A DNA stretch of 64,000 bases from Micromonospora narathiwatensis (GTDB taxonomy: Bacteria; Actinomycetota; Actinomycetes; Mycobacteriales; Micromonosporaceae), in the NCBI RefSeq assembly GCF_900089605.1, contig NZ_LT594324.1, positions 5,270,001 to 5,334,000 on the forward strand, in the 5' to 3' direction. Below the pieces are notes generated by a model that was not told where the DNA came from, did not search any database, and was given only the letters and a program-made list of their open reading frames with translations. The translations under genes were made by a program, and so were the position numbers. This document shows, piece after piece, positions 27,098 to 35,952 of this stretch; the stretch's first letter is position 1; each line of letters opens with the position of its first letter.

Positions 27098-27568
27098 TCA
27101 GTGGTCGCCGCCGCGGAGCTGGTCGACGGCGTGGCGGAGGATCGGCCCGAGCACGGCCAGCCCGTCCTTCGCCCCGCCCCGGGAGCCGGGCAGGTTGACC
27201 ACCAGCATCCGCCCGGCCACCCCCGCCAGCCCCCGGGACAGGGCGGCGGTGGGAACAGCGTCGCGGCTGTGCGCCCGGATCGCCTCGGCGATGCCGGGGA
27301 TCTCGTAGTCGAGCAGGGCGCGGGTCACCTCGGGCGTCCGGTCGGTCGGGGTGATGCCCGTCCCGCCGCTGGTCAGCACCACGTCGACGCCCTCGTCGCG
27401 GGCGGACCGCAGCGCCACGCCGACCGGGTCACCGTCCGGCACCACCACCGGTTCGTCGACCTCACAGCCCAGCTCGCGCAGACCGGCGACGAGCAGCGGA
27501 CCGCTGGTGTCCGCGTAGACCCCGGCGGCGGCCCGGTTGGAGGCGACGATCACCCGGGCCCGGATCAC
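27098..27568 (-). CDS. mog: Molybdopterin adenylyltransferase, MogA/MoaB family
   Basis: A 156-residue enzyme that adenylylates molybdopterin before MoeA inserts molybdate. The MPT-binding signature VLTSGGTGITPTDRTPE is present, followed by SRDAVPTAALSRGLAGV and LVVNLPGSRGGAKDGL. The GTG at 27568 overlaps the moaC stop codon (GTGA at 27565-27568). MogA and MoaB cannot be told apart by eye. It is part of the moaC-mog-moeA-moaE operon. Confidence 0.9.
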   Translation of the reverse strand: MIRARVIVASNRAAAGVYADTSGPLLVAGLRELGCEVDEPVVVPDGDPVGVALRSARDEGVDVVLTSGGTGITPTDRTPEVTRALLDYEIPGIAEAIRAHSRDAVPTAALSRGLAGVAGRMLVVNLPGSRGGAKDGLAVLGPILRHAVDQLRGGDH

Positions 27569-28056
27569 GGCCGGTCCTCCGGCCGGACCCACTCGCCGGT
27601 CTTGCCGCCCTCCTTGCGGAGCACCCGTACCGCGTCCACCGACGCCGCCGGGTCGACGGCCTTGACCATGTCGACCAGGGCGAGCCCGGCGACGGCCACG
27701 GCGGTGAGCGCCTCCATCTCCACGCCGGTCCGGTCGGCGGTCTTCGCCGTCGCGGTGATCTCGACCGTGTCGGTGGTGAGCCGAAGATCGACGGTGACGC
27801 CGTGCAGGGCGATCGGATGGCAGAGCGGGATCAGGTCGGGGGTCCGCTTGGCACCCATGATGCCGGCGAGCCGGCCGACCGCCAGCGCGTCGCCCTTGGG
27901 CAGGCCGTCGCGGCGCAGCAGGTCCACCACCTCGGGCGTGGTGCGGAGCCGGCCGGCGGCGACCGCGAGCCGGCCGGAGACCGGCTTGGCGGACACGTCG
28001 ACCATCCGGGCCGCGCCGGCCGCGTCGACGTGGGTGAGCTGCGCGGGATCGGTCAC
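27565..28056 (-). CDS. moaC: Cyclic pyranopterin monophosphate synthase MoaC
   Basis: A 163-residue enzyme that acts after MoaA to give cyclic pyranopterin monophosphate. Seen are VDVSAKPVSGRLAVAAGR, GIMGAKRTPDLIPLCHP and the active-site region EMEALTAVAVAGLALVDMVK. The GTG at 28056 is the start and its SD is weak. The gene is first in an operon of four molybdenum cofactor genes and follows a 244-bp leader with two hairpins. Confidence 0.94.
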   Translation of the reverse strand: MTDPAQLTHVDAAGAARMVDVSAKPVSGRLAVAAGRLRTTPEVVDLLRRDGLPKGDALAVGRLAGIMGAKRTPDLIPLCHPIALHGVTVDLRLTTDTVEITATAKTADRTGVEMEALTAVAVAGLALVDMVKAVDPAASVDAVRVLRKEGGKTGEWVRPEDRP

Positions 28057-28103
28057 GGCCGCGAGCCTACCCATCGGGTACGACGCGCACGGCGACCGCC
28101 GTG

Positions 28104-28152
28104 GGGAGGAGCGCCACCGCAGGTGCCGATCTCGCGGTACGGCGCTCCTCCC
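28104..28152 (-). terminator. Large hairpin between the AfsR-type gene and moaC
   Basis: Arms 28104-28115 and 28141-28152 form 12 bp; after a 2-nt bulge 28116-28120 pairs with 28134-28138. A second hairpin (CCCGCCGTC with GACGGCGGG) lies just upstream near 28157-28192. Both are after the stop of the minus-strand regulator gene and before moaC. They look like a tandem terminator, though a moaC leader function is possible. Confidence 0.55.
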
Positions 28153-28300
28153 TCGGTCACCCGCCGTCCGTCGCTGGGGGAAACCGACGGCGGGCGCCTC
28201 GACGGCCAGGTCCGCCCTGCGGCTGGACTGCCCCCGTTCGGCCGACACGCGAGGGACGGTAGCGGCCCGTGCGATAAGAAATCGATAAGGCGGAGCCCGG

Positions 28301-31300
28301 TCAGTTGTCGGTGTCGGCAAGCCGCTGGCGTACCTCGTGCCGCTCGGGGACACCCATCCGCTCGAAGATCGCCAGGGCACGCTGCCAGTACCGCCGCGCC
28401 TCGGCCGGCTCGACGGCGATCCGGTGCTCGGCCAGTCCGTTGAGCGCTCGGCCCTGGGCGTAGGGGTATGCAATACGGGTAGCGATGTTCAGAGCTTCCC
28501 GATACGTCGCCGCCGCCTCCTCGTGGCGTCCCACCGTCCGGAGAGTCATGGCTAGTTCGTTGCGAGCCTCGGCCTGCACATGCCGTTCACCGGAGTTGGC
28601 GGCTGCTTCGATTGCCGCGTGGTGGCTCCGCATCGCTTCGTCATAGCGACCCAACTGCCGGTACGTTCCCGCTAGGTCGCTGAGCGCCTCGGCTCGGGCA
28701 TACCCGTTACCGGTGCGGTCCCTGAGGGCCAGGGAAGCACGGAGCAGGCGTTCGGCCTGGATGCTGTCGCCAAGGCGGTAGCGCACGCCGCCGAGATGAC
28801 CGAGCGCGTTCGACACGTGGAACTGATTCCGAGCCACCCCGGCGTTGAAGAGTTGCAGCCGATGAACGGCCATGGCCTCCTCGTATCTGCCGAGAAAGCG
28901 CAGCGTGAGACCGAGGTTGGGTAACACCGGAAGGCTTTCCAGAATCCCGGCCCGCAACGCCGAGGCGTTGATTTCCATCGCTTCCTTCAGACGACCGGTA
29001 AGCCAGTACACGACTCCCATGTTCACCCGTGCCCGGTCTGTTCCTTCTGCGTCACCGAGTTCGGAGCGTATCGACACCACCTCGGTCAGGTGGGCCAACG
29101 CTTCCTGATAGGAACCGGTGCGTACGTACGCCGAGGCGAGGTAGTTGTGCATGAGCGCGACCGCGTGCCGATCCTCCGACCGAGTCGCCGCAGTCAACCC
29201 CGCTCCATGTGTCACGGCGATGTCGTCGAAGTAGCCGCGCGAGTAGAAGAAGCGCCAAGCCGCCCGAGCCAGCCGCCACGCCAGCGCTTCGTGGCCGTCC
29301 CGCACGGCCTGGCGGACCAGGGCGTGCAGGTTGAGTCGTTGATTCTCCAGCCACTCGAAGTCGCCCGTCCTACGAACTTCCAGAAGGTCAGGGCGCAGCG
29401 GATCCGCCAAGCGGAGATGCTGGCCAACCAGGCGTTGTTCCTCCATCGGCGCCGAGACTTTGACGACCGAATGCACGAGGTGATCCAGCAGGCTCCCGAC
29501 GGCCGCCTTCCGAGTCGCCTCGGAATCGGACTGCATACCCAACTCGAAGGCGTACTGCCGCATCAGGTCGTGGACGCGGTATCGACCGTTCGCCAGTTCC
29601 TCCACCAAATTCCGGTCGACGAGTTCGTCGACCAGATCCGCCGCGTCGTCGAACGGCAACTCGGTGAGCGCCGCAATCATCGCGGTGTCGAGATGGCTGC
29701 CTGCAGCTAGTCCGAACGACCTGAAGAGCCGTTTGGCCGGATCGCTGAGCGGCTCGTAGGACTCGGCGAAGGCGTCGACGACCGTTCGGGCCTCGGCCTG
29801 CAATCGCGGGAGAAAGGCAGGCTTGGCGACGAGCCGACGGACCATGTCGGACATGCTCCACGCCGGCCGGTGCGCGAGCCGGGTGCCTGCCAACCGGATG
29901 GCGAGGGGTAGACGGCCGCAGAGACGCACGACTTCCACCGCGCCGGCCATGTCAGCTCGCACCCGTTGCTCACCGACGAGTGTCATGAGCAGGGCCAACG
30001 CCTCCTGCTCGGAGAGGACAGGAAGCGATACCGGGGGCCGTGCGGTGAGCGCCAGGAGGCGCCGCCGGCTCGTCACGAAGACCAGCACCCCGCCGGATGC
30101 CGGCAGCAGTGGCTCGACCTGCGTACTGTCCGCAGCGTTGTCAAGGACCAAGACAGTTCTACGCAGCGCCAGTTCCCGCCGCCACATCTCGATCCGGTCC
30201 GACAGTTCGCCGGGTATCCGGCTGGCAGGCACCCCCAGTTGACGGAGCAGGGTGACCAGGGCCGCAGCGGGCTGAACCGGCGCCCCCTCCGAGTGGCCTT
30301 GCAGGTCGACGAACAACTGACCGCCGGGATAACAGCCGGCGAGACGGGCAGCCAGGTGCACGGCCAGGGTCGTCTTGCCGCAGCCCGCCATACCGTCGAT
30401 CAGCCGGATCACGGGCGTCTCCTCGTCTGCGGCGGCGATCTCGTCGAGCATCCGCCGCACGATCTCCTGACGACCGACGAAATCGGGTACGACCCGAGGC
30501 AGCCAGTCGACCGTCCGGCCCGAGTCGTTCTGTCCGCCTACCTGATCAGCTACCGGACCGTCCGACAGGGCCTGTCTCCGGCTTGCCCGCCGGGCCTCGA
30601 TCGTGTGCTGGCGGAGCCGCTCCAGTTCCGCACCGGGCAACACGCCGAGCTGCTCGGCAAGCGCATTTCGGGTGCTCTGGTAGACGTCGAGGGCTCCGCT
30701 GAGATCGTCGGTCCGGATGAGGGCACGCATGAGCAGGATCTGGGCGGGCTCCCGTACGGGCTGCTCCGACGCGTGCGCCCGAAGGAGGGGGATGGCGAGG
30801 TCGGCACGACCGGATCTCAGGTACAGGTCGGCCAGAAACTCAGCCGTCGACTGCCGTTCCCGATCCACGGTCTCTCGTCGAGCGAGCAGGGCCGGGCCGA
30901 GCGGCAGTCCGGCAAGCAGAGATCCCTGCCATGCGTCAACCACACGCCTGAGCAGATCACCTGCCCGTGGCAGGTCACCCGCATCGGCCAGCTCTCGGGC
31001 CTGGCCCCACTGCGCCGACAGGCGCATGAGGTCGACTCGGCTCTCGTCCAACGCCAGGCGGTAGCCGCCCTGCTCCCGGACGACAATCGCCTGTTCAACC
31101 ATGACGGATTCAAGGCTCCGTCGCAGGTTCGCAGCGTAGGTACGGACATTGGGGACGGCAGACCGTGGCGGCTCCTCGGGCCACAGCTCGTCCACCAGCT
31201 GGTCGACCGTGACCAACCGGCCGGCATGCAGAGCGAGCATGGCCAGGACAAGTTGCTGCTTTGGCGTCCCGAGACGCAGGCAGCGCCCGTGGACCCGTAC

Positions 31301-31330
31301 GGTGAGGCCACCCAGGACTTGAATTTCCAC
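28301..31330 (-). CDS. AfsR/SARP-type regulator with NB-ARC and TPR domains
   Basis: A 1009-residue transcription regulator. Residues 1-95 form an OmpR-like winged helix (MEIQVLGGLTVRVHGRCLRL), 96-245 the BTAD domain, about 280-560 an NB-ARC ATPase with Walker A DGMAGCGKTTLAVHLA and Walker B TVLVLDNAADS, and about 700-1000 TPR repeats (ALSDLAGTYRQLGRYDEAM). This is the AfsR layout, in which ATP binding and an effector set promoter activation. GTG at 31330 is the start. No biosynthetic cluster is next to it, so its targets are unknown; the divergent GGDEF-EAL gene is one candidate. Its codon use is less extreme in GC than its neighbours, which may reflect transfer. Confidence 0.92.
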   Translation of the reverse strand: MEIQVLGGLTVRVHGRCLRLGTPKQQLVLAMLALHAGRLVTVDQLVDELWPEEPPRSAVPNVRTYAANLRRSLESVMVEQAIVVREQGGYRLALDESRVDLMRLSAQWGQARELADAGDLPRAGDLLRRVVDAWQGSLLAGLPLGPALLARRETVDRERQSTAEFLADLYLRSGRADLAIPLLRAHASEQPVREPAQILLMRALIRTDDLSGALDVYQSTRNALAEQLGVLPGAELERLRQHTIEARRASRRQALSDGPVADQVGGQNDSGRTVDWLPRVVPDFVGRQEIVRRMLDEIAAADEETPVIRLIDGMAGCGKTTLAVHLAARLAGCYPGGQLFVDLQGHSEGAPVQPAAALVTLLRQLGVPASRIPGELSDRIEMWRRELALRRTVLVLDNAADSTQVEPLLPASGGVLVFVTSRRRLLALTARPPVSLPVLSEQEALALLMTLVGEQRVRADMAGAVEVVRLCGRLPLAIRLAGTRLAHRPAWSMSDMVRRLVAKPAFLPRLQAEARTVVDAFAESYEPLSDPAKRLFRSFGLAAGSHLDTAMIAALTELPFDDAADLVDELVDRNLVEELANGRYRVHDLMRQYAFELGMQSDSEATRKAAVGSLLDHLVHSVVKVSAPMEEQRLVGQHLRLADPLRPDLLEVRRTGDFEWLENQRLNLHALVRQAVRDGHEALAWRLARAAWRFFYSRGYFDDIAVTHGAGLTAATRSEDRHAVALMHNYLASAYVRTGSYQEALAHLTEVVSIRSELGDAEGTDRARVNMGVVYWLTGRLKEAMEINASALRAGILESLPVLPNLGLTLRFLGRYEEAMAVHRLQLFNAGVARNQFHVSNALGHLGGVRYRLGDSIQAERLLRASLALRDRTGNGYARAEALSDLAGTYRQLGRYDEAMRSHHAAIEAAANSGERHVQAEARNELAMTLRTVGRHEEAAATYREALNIATRIAYPYAQGRALNGLAEHRIAVEPAEARRYWQRALAIFERMGVPERHEVRQRLADTDN

Positions 31331-31375
31331 GGGGTACGACTCCGGTTCAGTCCGCCTCGACCGATCGCCCCAGGC

Positions 31376-31394
31376 AGTTTACCGACAATTGTCG
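31376..31394 (-). promoter_or_regulatory. Candidate promoter and palindrome for the AfsR-type gene
   Basis: A -10 TAAACT (31381-31376, minus) is next to the perfect palindrome CGACAATTGTCG (31383-31394). No good -35 is seen, which fits an activated promoter. The start GTG is about 46 nt downstream. Confidence 0.45.
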
Positions 31395-31881
31395 AAGGCC
31401 CGGGTGCCCGCGGCACGGAGCGGGCATCGCCGACAGCTCCGACTTTTCCCTCCGAACGCGGAGGGTCGTTCGAGGGGGCGGGAAGTATGCGGAGACTGAC
31501 CGGTCTGGCAGGCTGGACAACGCCTTCCACCGGAGGTCGATTGCGGTCGGCGACCAGTTGGGCACGGTTGGGATCCAGCCAACTCCGCTCTGCACAACGA
31601 TGATGGACAGAACGTCATATAAGACCACAGTGTTGGCTAATATTGCGCATACCGACATTTATATCTTTGGAACGGGAGCATCCCACTTCTAAGCTGCTTT
31701 CGAGGTTTTAAAGAACCTATCGAACGTTTCGAAAGACAGCCGGAAGGAGTCGGGCGATGCGCGGCAGCGAGTGGCACTGAATCCCGAGACTTCACGCAGG
31801 AAATCCCTCACGGTAGGCTTCCGACATCAACTGGTTGGTTGATGCTGGTACAGGCGTCAGCCGTTCAGCCACTGGAGCTGA
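31395..31881. other. Long AT-richer divergent spacer
   Basis: The 551-bp gap (31331-31881) between the AfsR-type gene and the GGDEF-EAL gene is AT-richer than its surroundings at 31600-31740. It holds nested inverted repeats CTTTCGA...TCGAAAG with AGGTT...AACCT inside (about 31698-31736), a possible -10 TAATAT near 31637, a 7-codon ORF with a perfect SD, and the palindrome CATCAAC-N6-GTTGATG (31825-31844). No protein gene of normal length is present. Confidence 0.55.
31757..31780 (+). CDS. Possible 7-residue leader peptide
   Basis: ATG at 31757 follows GGAAGGAG with 8-nt spacing and encodes MRGSEWH before TGA. It ends 101 nt before the GGDEF-EAL start. The SD is better than that of the large gene. 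It may be a translated upstream ORF with a regulatory role, or chance. Confidence 0.35.
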   Translation: MRGSEWH

Positions 31882-34461
31882 ATGAGCCGGACCGACGGAC
31901 GACGTGTTGTTGGGACCGATCGGCACCTCGTGGCGCTCGTCGGTCTCATCGTCGTTCTCGCGTCGGCCGTCACGGCCGCCGCAGTCAGCTTCCTGGTACG
32001 GCAACCACCTACCGCCGTCCGAGATATCGCAACGCTCATCACGCTGATCTTCATGATCACGGTCGGTGGGATCGTCAAGACCTCCGTCCGGATACGCTCG
32101 ACGACACACTCCATCGCATGGGTCGAGACCGCAGTCGTCATCGGGGTGGCGATTGCGCCAAGTTCGTGGGTCATCCTGAGCACGGGCGTGGGCGTTGCGG
32201 CGGCTTCCGCGATCCTGCGTCTACCGGCGATCAAGACCGCCTTCGGCATCGGCAAAAACGTGCTGATCGCCGGCGGCACCGTGGTGATCGCCCGGTTCCT
32301 GGACTGGCCTTCGGCGTCGCCCTCAGTCGGCGGCCTCATCGGCGTGCTGGGCATCGTCTACCTGGTCGCGGCGCTCCTCGATGACATACTCGCGATCCCG
32401 GTGATCGCACTGGCCTCGGGAACGCCGATCTCGCGGCAGTTTCGGAGCGACCTGGATCTGCGGGTCGCCGGCTTCGGGGTCCGGTTCGTGGTAGCGGCCT
32501 GCACCCTGCTCATCCTCCGGGCCGACCCTCGACTGCTGCTCGCCGTACCACCGCTGGTGCTCAGCCTGCACCTGGCGTACTCAACCCGCATCCGCAGCCG
32601 CACCGAGCAGCAGGCCTGGCAACGGCTTGCCCGGACCACCGACGCGCTCAACGTGGTCGACCTCGACCAGGTGCTGACCACCGCCGTCACCCAGGCCGCC
32701 GAACTCTTCTCCGCCGACGAGGTCGAGATCGAGCTGCGCGAGGGCGACCGCACAGTCCGCGGCGGCACCGGCGGGATCGCGTACGACGGTGCGACTCCCG
32801 AGCCCAGCGCGGTGGACGGCACGGTCATCCCGCTGGCGCTTGAGGGGCACGACCGCCTGGTCGACCTCGGTGTGCTCCGGCTCCGCTTCGCCGGGCCGGT
32901 CGAGCTCTCCGAGCGGGAGCAGTACACCCTGCGTACCTTCGCCTCCGCGCTCTGCACCGCGGTCCGCAACGCGCAGGCGTACGCCGAGTTGGCCCGGATC
33001 GCCGAGGAGCACGCGTACGCCGCCACCCACGACGCGCTGACCGGGCTCTCCAACCGGCGTCACCTGCTGGACGAGGGCACCGAGCAGTTGACCACCCGCC
33101 ACGCCGAGGGCGTCACGGCCCTGGTGCTGATCGACCTCAACCACTTCAAGGAGGTCAACGACACCCTCGGGCACGGCGCCGGCGACCGCGTACTGATGCA
33201 GGTGGCCGACCGGCTGCGTGCCGCGGCCCGCCCGGGCGACCTGGTGGCCCGGCTCGGCGGCGACGAGTTCGCCGTCCTGCTGCGCGGGCTGCCCGCACCG
33301 GCGGTGGCCGCGCACCGGGCCGACACCCTGCTGGCCGCCCTGCACGAGCCGCTCGAACTGGACGGCATGCGGATCAGCGTGGAGGCCAGCGGTGGCATCG
33401 CCGTCGCACCGTCCAGCGGCGGGATGCCCGAGCTGCTGCGCCGTGCCGACGTGGCGATGTACCAGGCCAAGCGCTCCGGCCGGCGGACCTCCACGTACGC
33501 GCCGACCCGCGACACCGCCGACCTGGGCCGGCTCACCCTCGGTGGCGAGCTGCCCCGCGCCGTCGCCGACCACGAGTTCACCGTCAACTTCCAGCCGATC
33601 GTCGACCTGGCCAGCGGTGCGGTGATCGGCGCGGAGGCGCTGGCCCGCTGGCACCACCCGATCCACGGCGTGATCGACCCGCTGCGCTTCCTGGAGGCGG
33701 TGGAACGCTCCGGGCTGCTGCCCGCGTTCGCCGAGGCGATCCTCGACCAGGCGCTGATCGCGGCCGGCACCTGGCGGGACGCCGGGTTCGACCTGCCGGT
33801 TTCGGTGAACGTGTCGCCGCGCAGCCTCCTCGACGCCCGCTTCCCCGGGGCGGTGCTGGCCCGGCTGCGGGCGCACGACCTGCCCCCGGACCGCCTCGTG
33901 CTGGAGCTGACCGAGACCCTGACGCTCAGCCAGCTCGACGTGGTGGACCGGGTGCTCAGCCGGTTGCGCGATTCCGGGGTACGGCTTGCCCTCGACGACT
34001 TCGGCACCGGCTACTCCTCGCTGTCCCTGCTCTCGCGGATCCCCGTACACGAGCTGAAGATCGACCGCAGCTTCGTCACCGCGATGGAGAGCACGGCCGA
34101 GGCGGCCGCCGTGATCCGCTCCACCCTGGACCTGGGCCGCAGCCTCGACCTCACAGTGGTCGCCGAGGGCGTGGAGAGCGAGCCGCAGCGCCGGGCGCTC
34201 TGGGAGTTGGGCTGCGCCGCCGGGCAGGGCCATCTCTTCGCCCGGCCGTTGCCGGCCGGGGCGCTGCTCGCCGCCCTCCAGCGCGGGGCGGGCGGACGAC
34301 CTGGCATCCTCGCGCCGCCGTTGCACGACGCGGGTGCCGTGATCCGCCTGCCCGGTCGTCGCTCGGGCGGGCGCGCTCGGACGACCGCCGCCGGCTCCAC
34401 CGCCACCCAGACCGCCGGCTCCACGGCCGCCCAGACCGCCGACGACTCCAGCCGCCACTGA
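31882..34461 (+). CDS. Membrane GGDEF-EAL cyclic-di-GMP enzyme
   Basis: An 859-residue protein that can make and break cyclic-di-GMP. Residues 1-230 form six to eight membrane helices of a sensor module. About 245-380 is a GAF-like region. The GGDEF domain (about 383-545) has the intact active site ARLGGDEFAVLLRG near residue 458 and starts ATHDALTGLSNRRHLLDE. The EAL domain (about 555-805) has GAEALARWHHP, LALDDFGTGYSSLSLLSRI and VAEGVESEPQ, so the catalytic set appears complete. The C-terminus is a Thr/Ala repeat tail. ATG at 31882 has TGGAG close upstream. It is divergent from the AfsR-type gene. Confidence 0.93.
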   Translation: MSRTDGRRVVGTDRHLVALVGLIVVLASAVTAAAVSFLVRQPPTAVRDIATLITLIFMITVGGIVKTSVRIRSTTHSIAWVETAVVIGVAIAPSSWVILSTGVGVAAASAILRLPAIKTAFGIGKNVLIAGGTVVIARFLDWPSASPSVGGLIGVLGIVYLVAALLDDILAIPVIALASGTPISRQFRSDLDLRVAGFGVRFVVAACTLLILRADPRLLLAVPPLVLSLHLAYSTRIRSRTEQQAWQRLARTTDALNVVDLDQVLTTAVTQAAELFSADEVEIELREGDRTVRGGTGGIAYDGATPEPSAVDGTVIPLALEGHDRLVDLGVLRLRFAGPVELSEREQYTLRTFASALCTAVRNAQAYAELARIAEEHAYAATHDALTGLSNRRHLLDEGTEQLTTRHAEGVTALVLIDLNHFKEVNDTLGHGAGDRVLMQVADRLRAAARPGDLVARLGGDEFAVLLRGLPAPAVAAHRADTLLAALHEPLELDGMRISVEASGGIAVAPSSGGMPELLRRADVAMYQAKRSGRRTSTYAPTRDTADLGRLTLGGELPRAVADHEFTVNFQPIVDLASGAVIGAEALARWHHPIHGVIDPLRFLEAVERSGLLPAFAEAILDQALIAAGTWRDAGFDLPVSVNVSPRSLLDARFPGAVLARLRAHDLPPDRLVLELTETLTLSQLDVVDRVLSRLRDSGVRLALDDFGTGYSSLSLLSRIPVHELKIDRSFVTAMESTAEAAAVIRSTLDLGRSLDLTVVAEGVESEPQRRALWELGCAAGQGHLFARPLPAGALLAALQRGAGGRPGILAPPLHDAGAVIRLPGRRSGGRARTTAAGSTATQTAGSTAAQTADDSSRH

Positions 34462-34610
34462 TCCCACTCCCGAGCGACCGGATGATCGTTGCCCGAATCT
34501 TGGCGAGTTGCCGCCGGCCACGAACGGTGACTGTCCAAGATCCGTAAGCGGACGAGCGGCGCGATGTGGGCGGACGGCTGTCGCGGCGGCCGTCTGCCAG
34601 ACTGGCCGGC

Positions 34611-35942
34611 GTGACCGCCGACCCCGAACCGCCCGCCCCCGCCACCCGGCGCTGGACGGCCATCGACTCCGCGGCCGGCGGCCTCGCCCTCGACCTGGGC
34701 CTCTACGCCGCCGCGGCGACCTTCGCCGGGATCACCGCCGCCACCTCCACGCTGACCCCGCACCGGGCCTGGGGGGCCCTCGCCACCGCCGGATACCTGC
34801 TGGCGGCGCTCGCCGTGGCCGGGCAGTTCCTCGCCCGGCACCGCCACGCCGGCACGCCGCTCGCCGGGCTGGGCGCCCGCTGGGCGGTGACCGGGTTCGC
34901 CTGGGCCACCACCACCCTGCTGCCGCTGGTGACGCAGAGCGTGCAGCGGGCGGCCGGGCGTACCGACCGGGCTCAGGAGGAGGTGGTGGTGGTCGAGCAC
35001 GCCGGCACCCGGCTCGCCGAACATGGCACCCCCTACCTGGGCCACGACGCGATCGCCGCGCTGCCGCCGGGGGAACAGTTGCTCGGCTACACCCCGTACC
35101 AGCCGGGGATGGCGCTGTTCGGGCTGCCCCGGGCCGTCGCCGACGCCTGGTGGACCGACGCCCGGATCTGGTTCGCCCTGGTCACCGCCGTGGTGCTGGC
35201 CGCCGCGGTGGCCACGCTGCGGACCGTACCCGGCCAGGTCGCGCCCGGCCGCGGCCCCGCCGTGCTCCGGGGCGTACAGGCGGCCACCGTGCTGCCGGTC
35301 TGCGCGCTCACCCTGGCGACCGGCGGCGACGACCTGCCCGTACTCGCGCTCTGCCTGCTCGCGCTGGCCCTTGCCGCGGCCGACCGGCCCGGTCGGGCCG
35401 GCCTGGCGGTCGGCGCGGCCGGCGCGCTGAAACTCTTCGCCTGGCCGGTGGCGGTCGTGCTGGTCTGCTGGGCCGCCACCCGCCGGGCCGGTCTCCGCGC
35501 CGCCCTCGGCGCCCTCGGGCTGCCGGTTCTCGCGCTGCTCCCCGCGCTCCTGGTCGACCGGGACGCCCTGGTCGAGAACGTGCTGCGCTTCCCACTCGGG
35601 CACGGCCTGGTGACCAGCCCCGCCCAGTCCCCGTTCCCCGGCCATCTCATCGCCACCGCGCTGCCCGCCGGTCGAATCGTCGCCGCCGCGCTGCTGGTCG
35701 CCACGGGGGTGGCGATCGCCGCCCGGCTCCTCCGCCGTCCACCGCGCACCGCCGTCACCACCGCACTGATCTGCGGGTACGGGTTGCTCGCGGCGATCCT
35801 GCTGATGCCGTCGACCCGCTTCGGTTACCTGCTCTACCCGATCGCCCTGCTGATCTGGGCGCCCGCGCTGGCGGGACGGCCAGCGCTCCACCGGCCCGGC
35901 ATTCGGGCGACTTCCGCCACGCGACCCGCCGCGAGGGCGTAG
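34611..35942 (+). CDS. Multi-pass membrane protein, GT87-like
   Basis: A 443-residue polytopic membrane protein with about ten helices. The first extracellular loop carries TPYLGHDAIAALPPGEQLLG and YTPYQPGMALFGLPRA, similar in style to GT87/GT39-type polyprenyl-phosphate glycosyltransferases. The C-terminal helices include MPSTRFGYLLYPIALLIWAP. The GTG at 34611 was chosen; 15 arginine-rich codons upstream are open but unlikely. The next gene follows after 10 nt. Function as a glycosyltransferase is inference; key catalytic acids are not clear. Confidence 0.6.
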   Translation: MTADPEPPAPATRRWTAIDSAAGGLALDLGLYAAAATFAGITAATSTLTPHRAWGALATAGYLLAALAVAGQFLARHRHAGTPLAGLGARWAVTGFAWATTTLLPLVTQSVQRAAGRTDRAQEEVVVVEHAGTRLAEHGTPYLGHDAIAALPPGEQLLGYTPYQPGMALFGLPRAVADAWWTDARIWFALVTAVVLAAAVATLRTVPGQVAPGRGPAVLRGVQAATVLPVCALTLATGGDDLPVLALCLLALALAAADRPGRAGLAVGAAGALKLFAWPVAVVLVCWAATRRAGLRAALGALGLPVLALLPALLVDRDALVENVLRFPLGHGLVTSPAQSPFPGHLIATALPAGRIVAAALLVATGVAIAARLLRRPPRTAVTTALICGYGLLAAILLMPSTRFGYLLYPIALLIWAPALAGRPALHRPGIRATSATRPAARA

Positions 35943-35952
35943 ACCTGAGGAC

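Noticed and set aside
28301..31330. Antibiotic gene cluster because of an AfsR/SARP regulator
   Set aside because: No polyketide, peptide or tailoring biosynthetic genes are near this regulator or the BTAD regulator at 56.5 kb.
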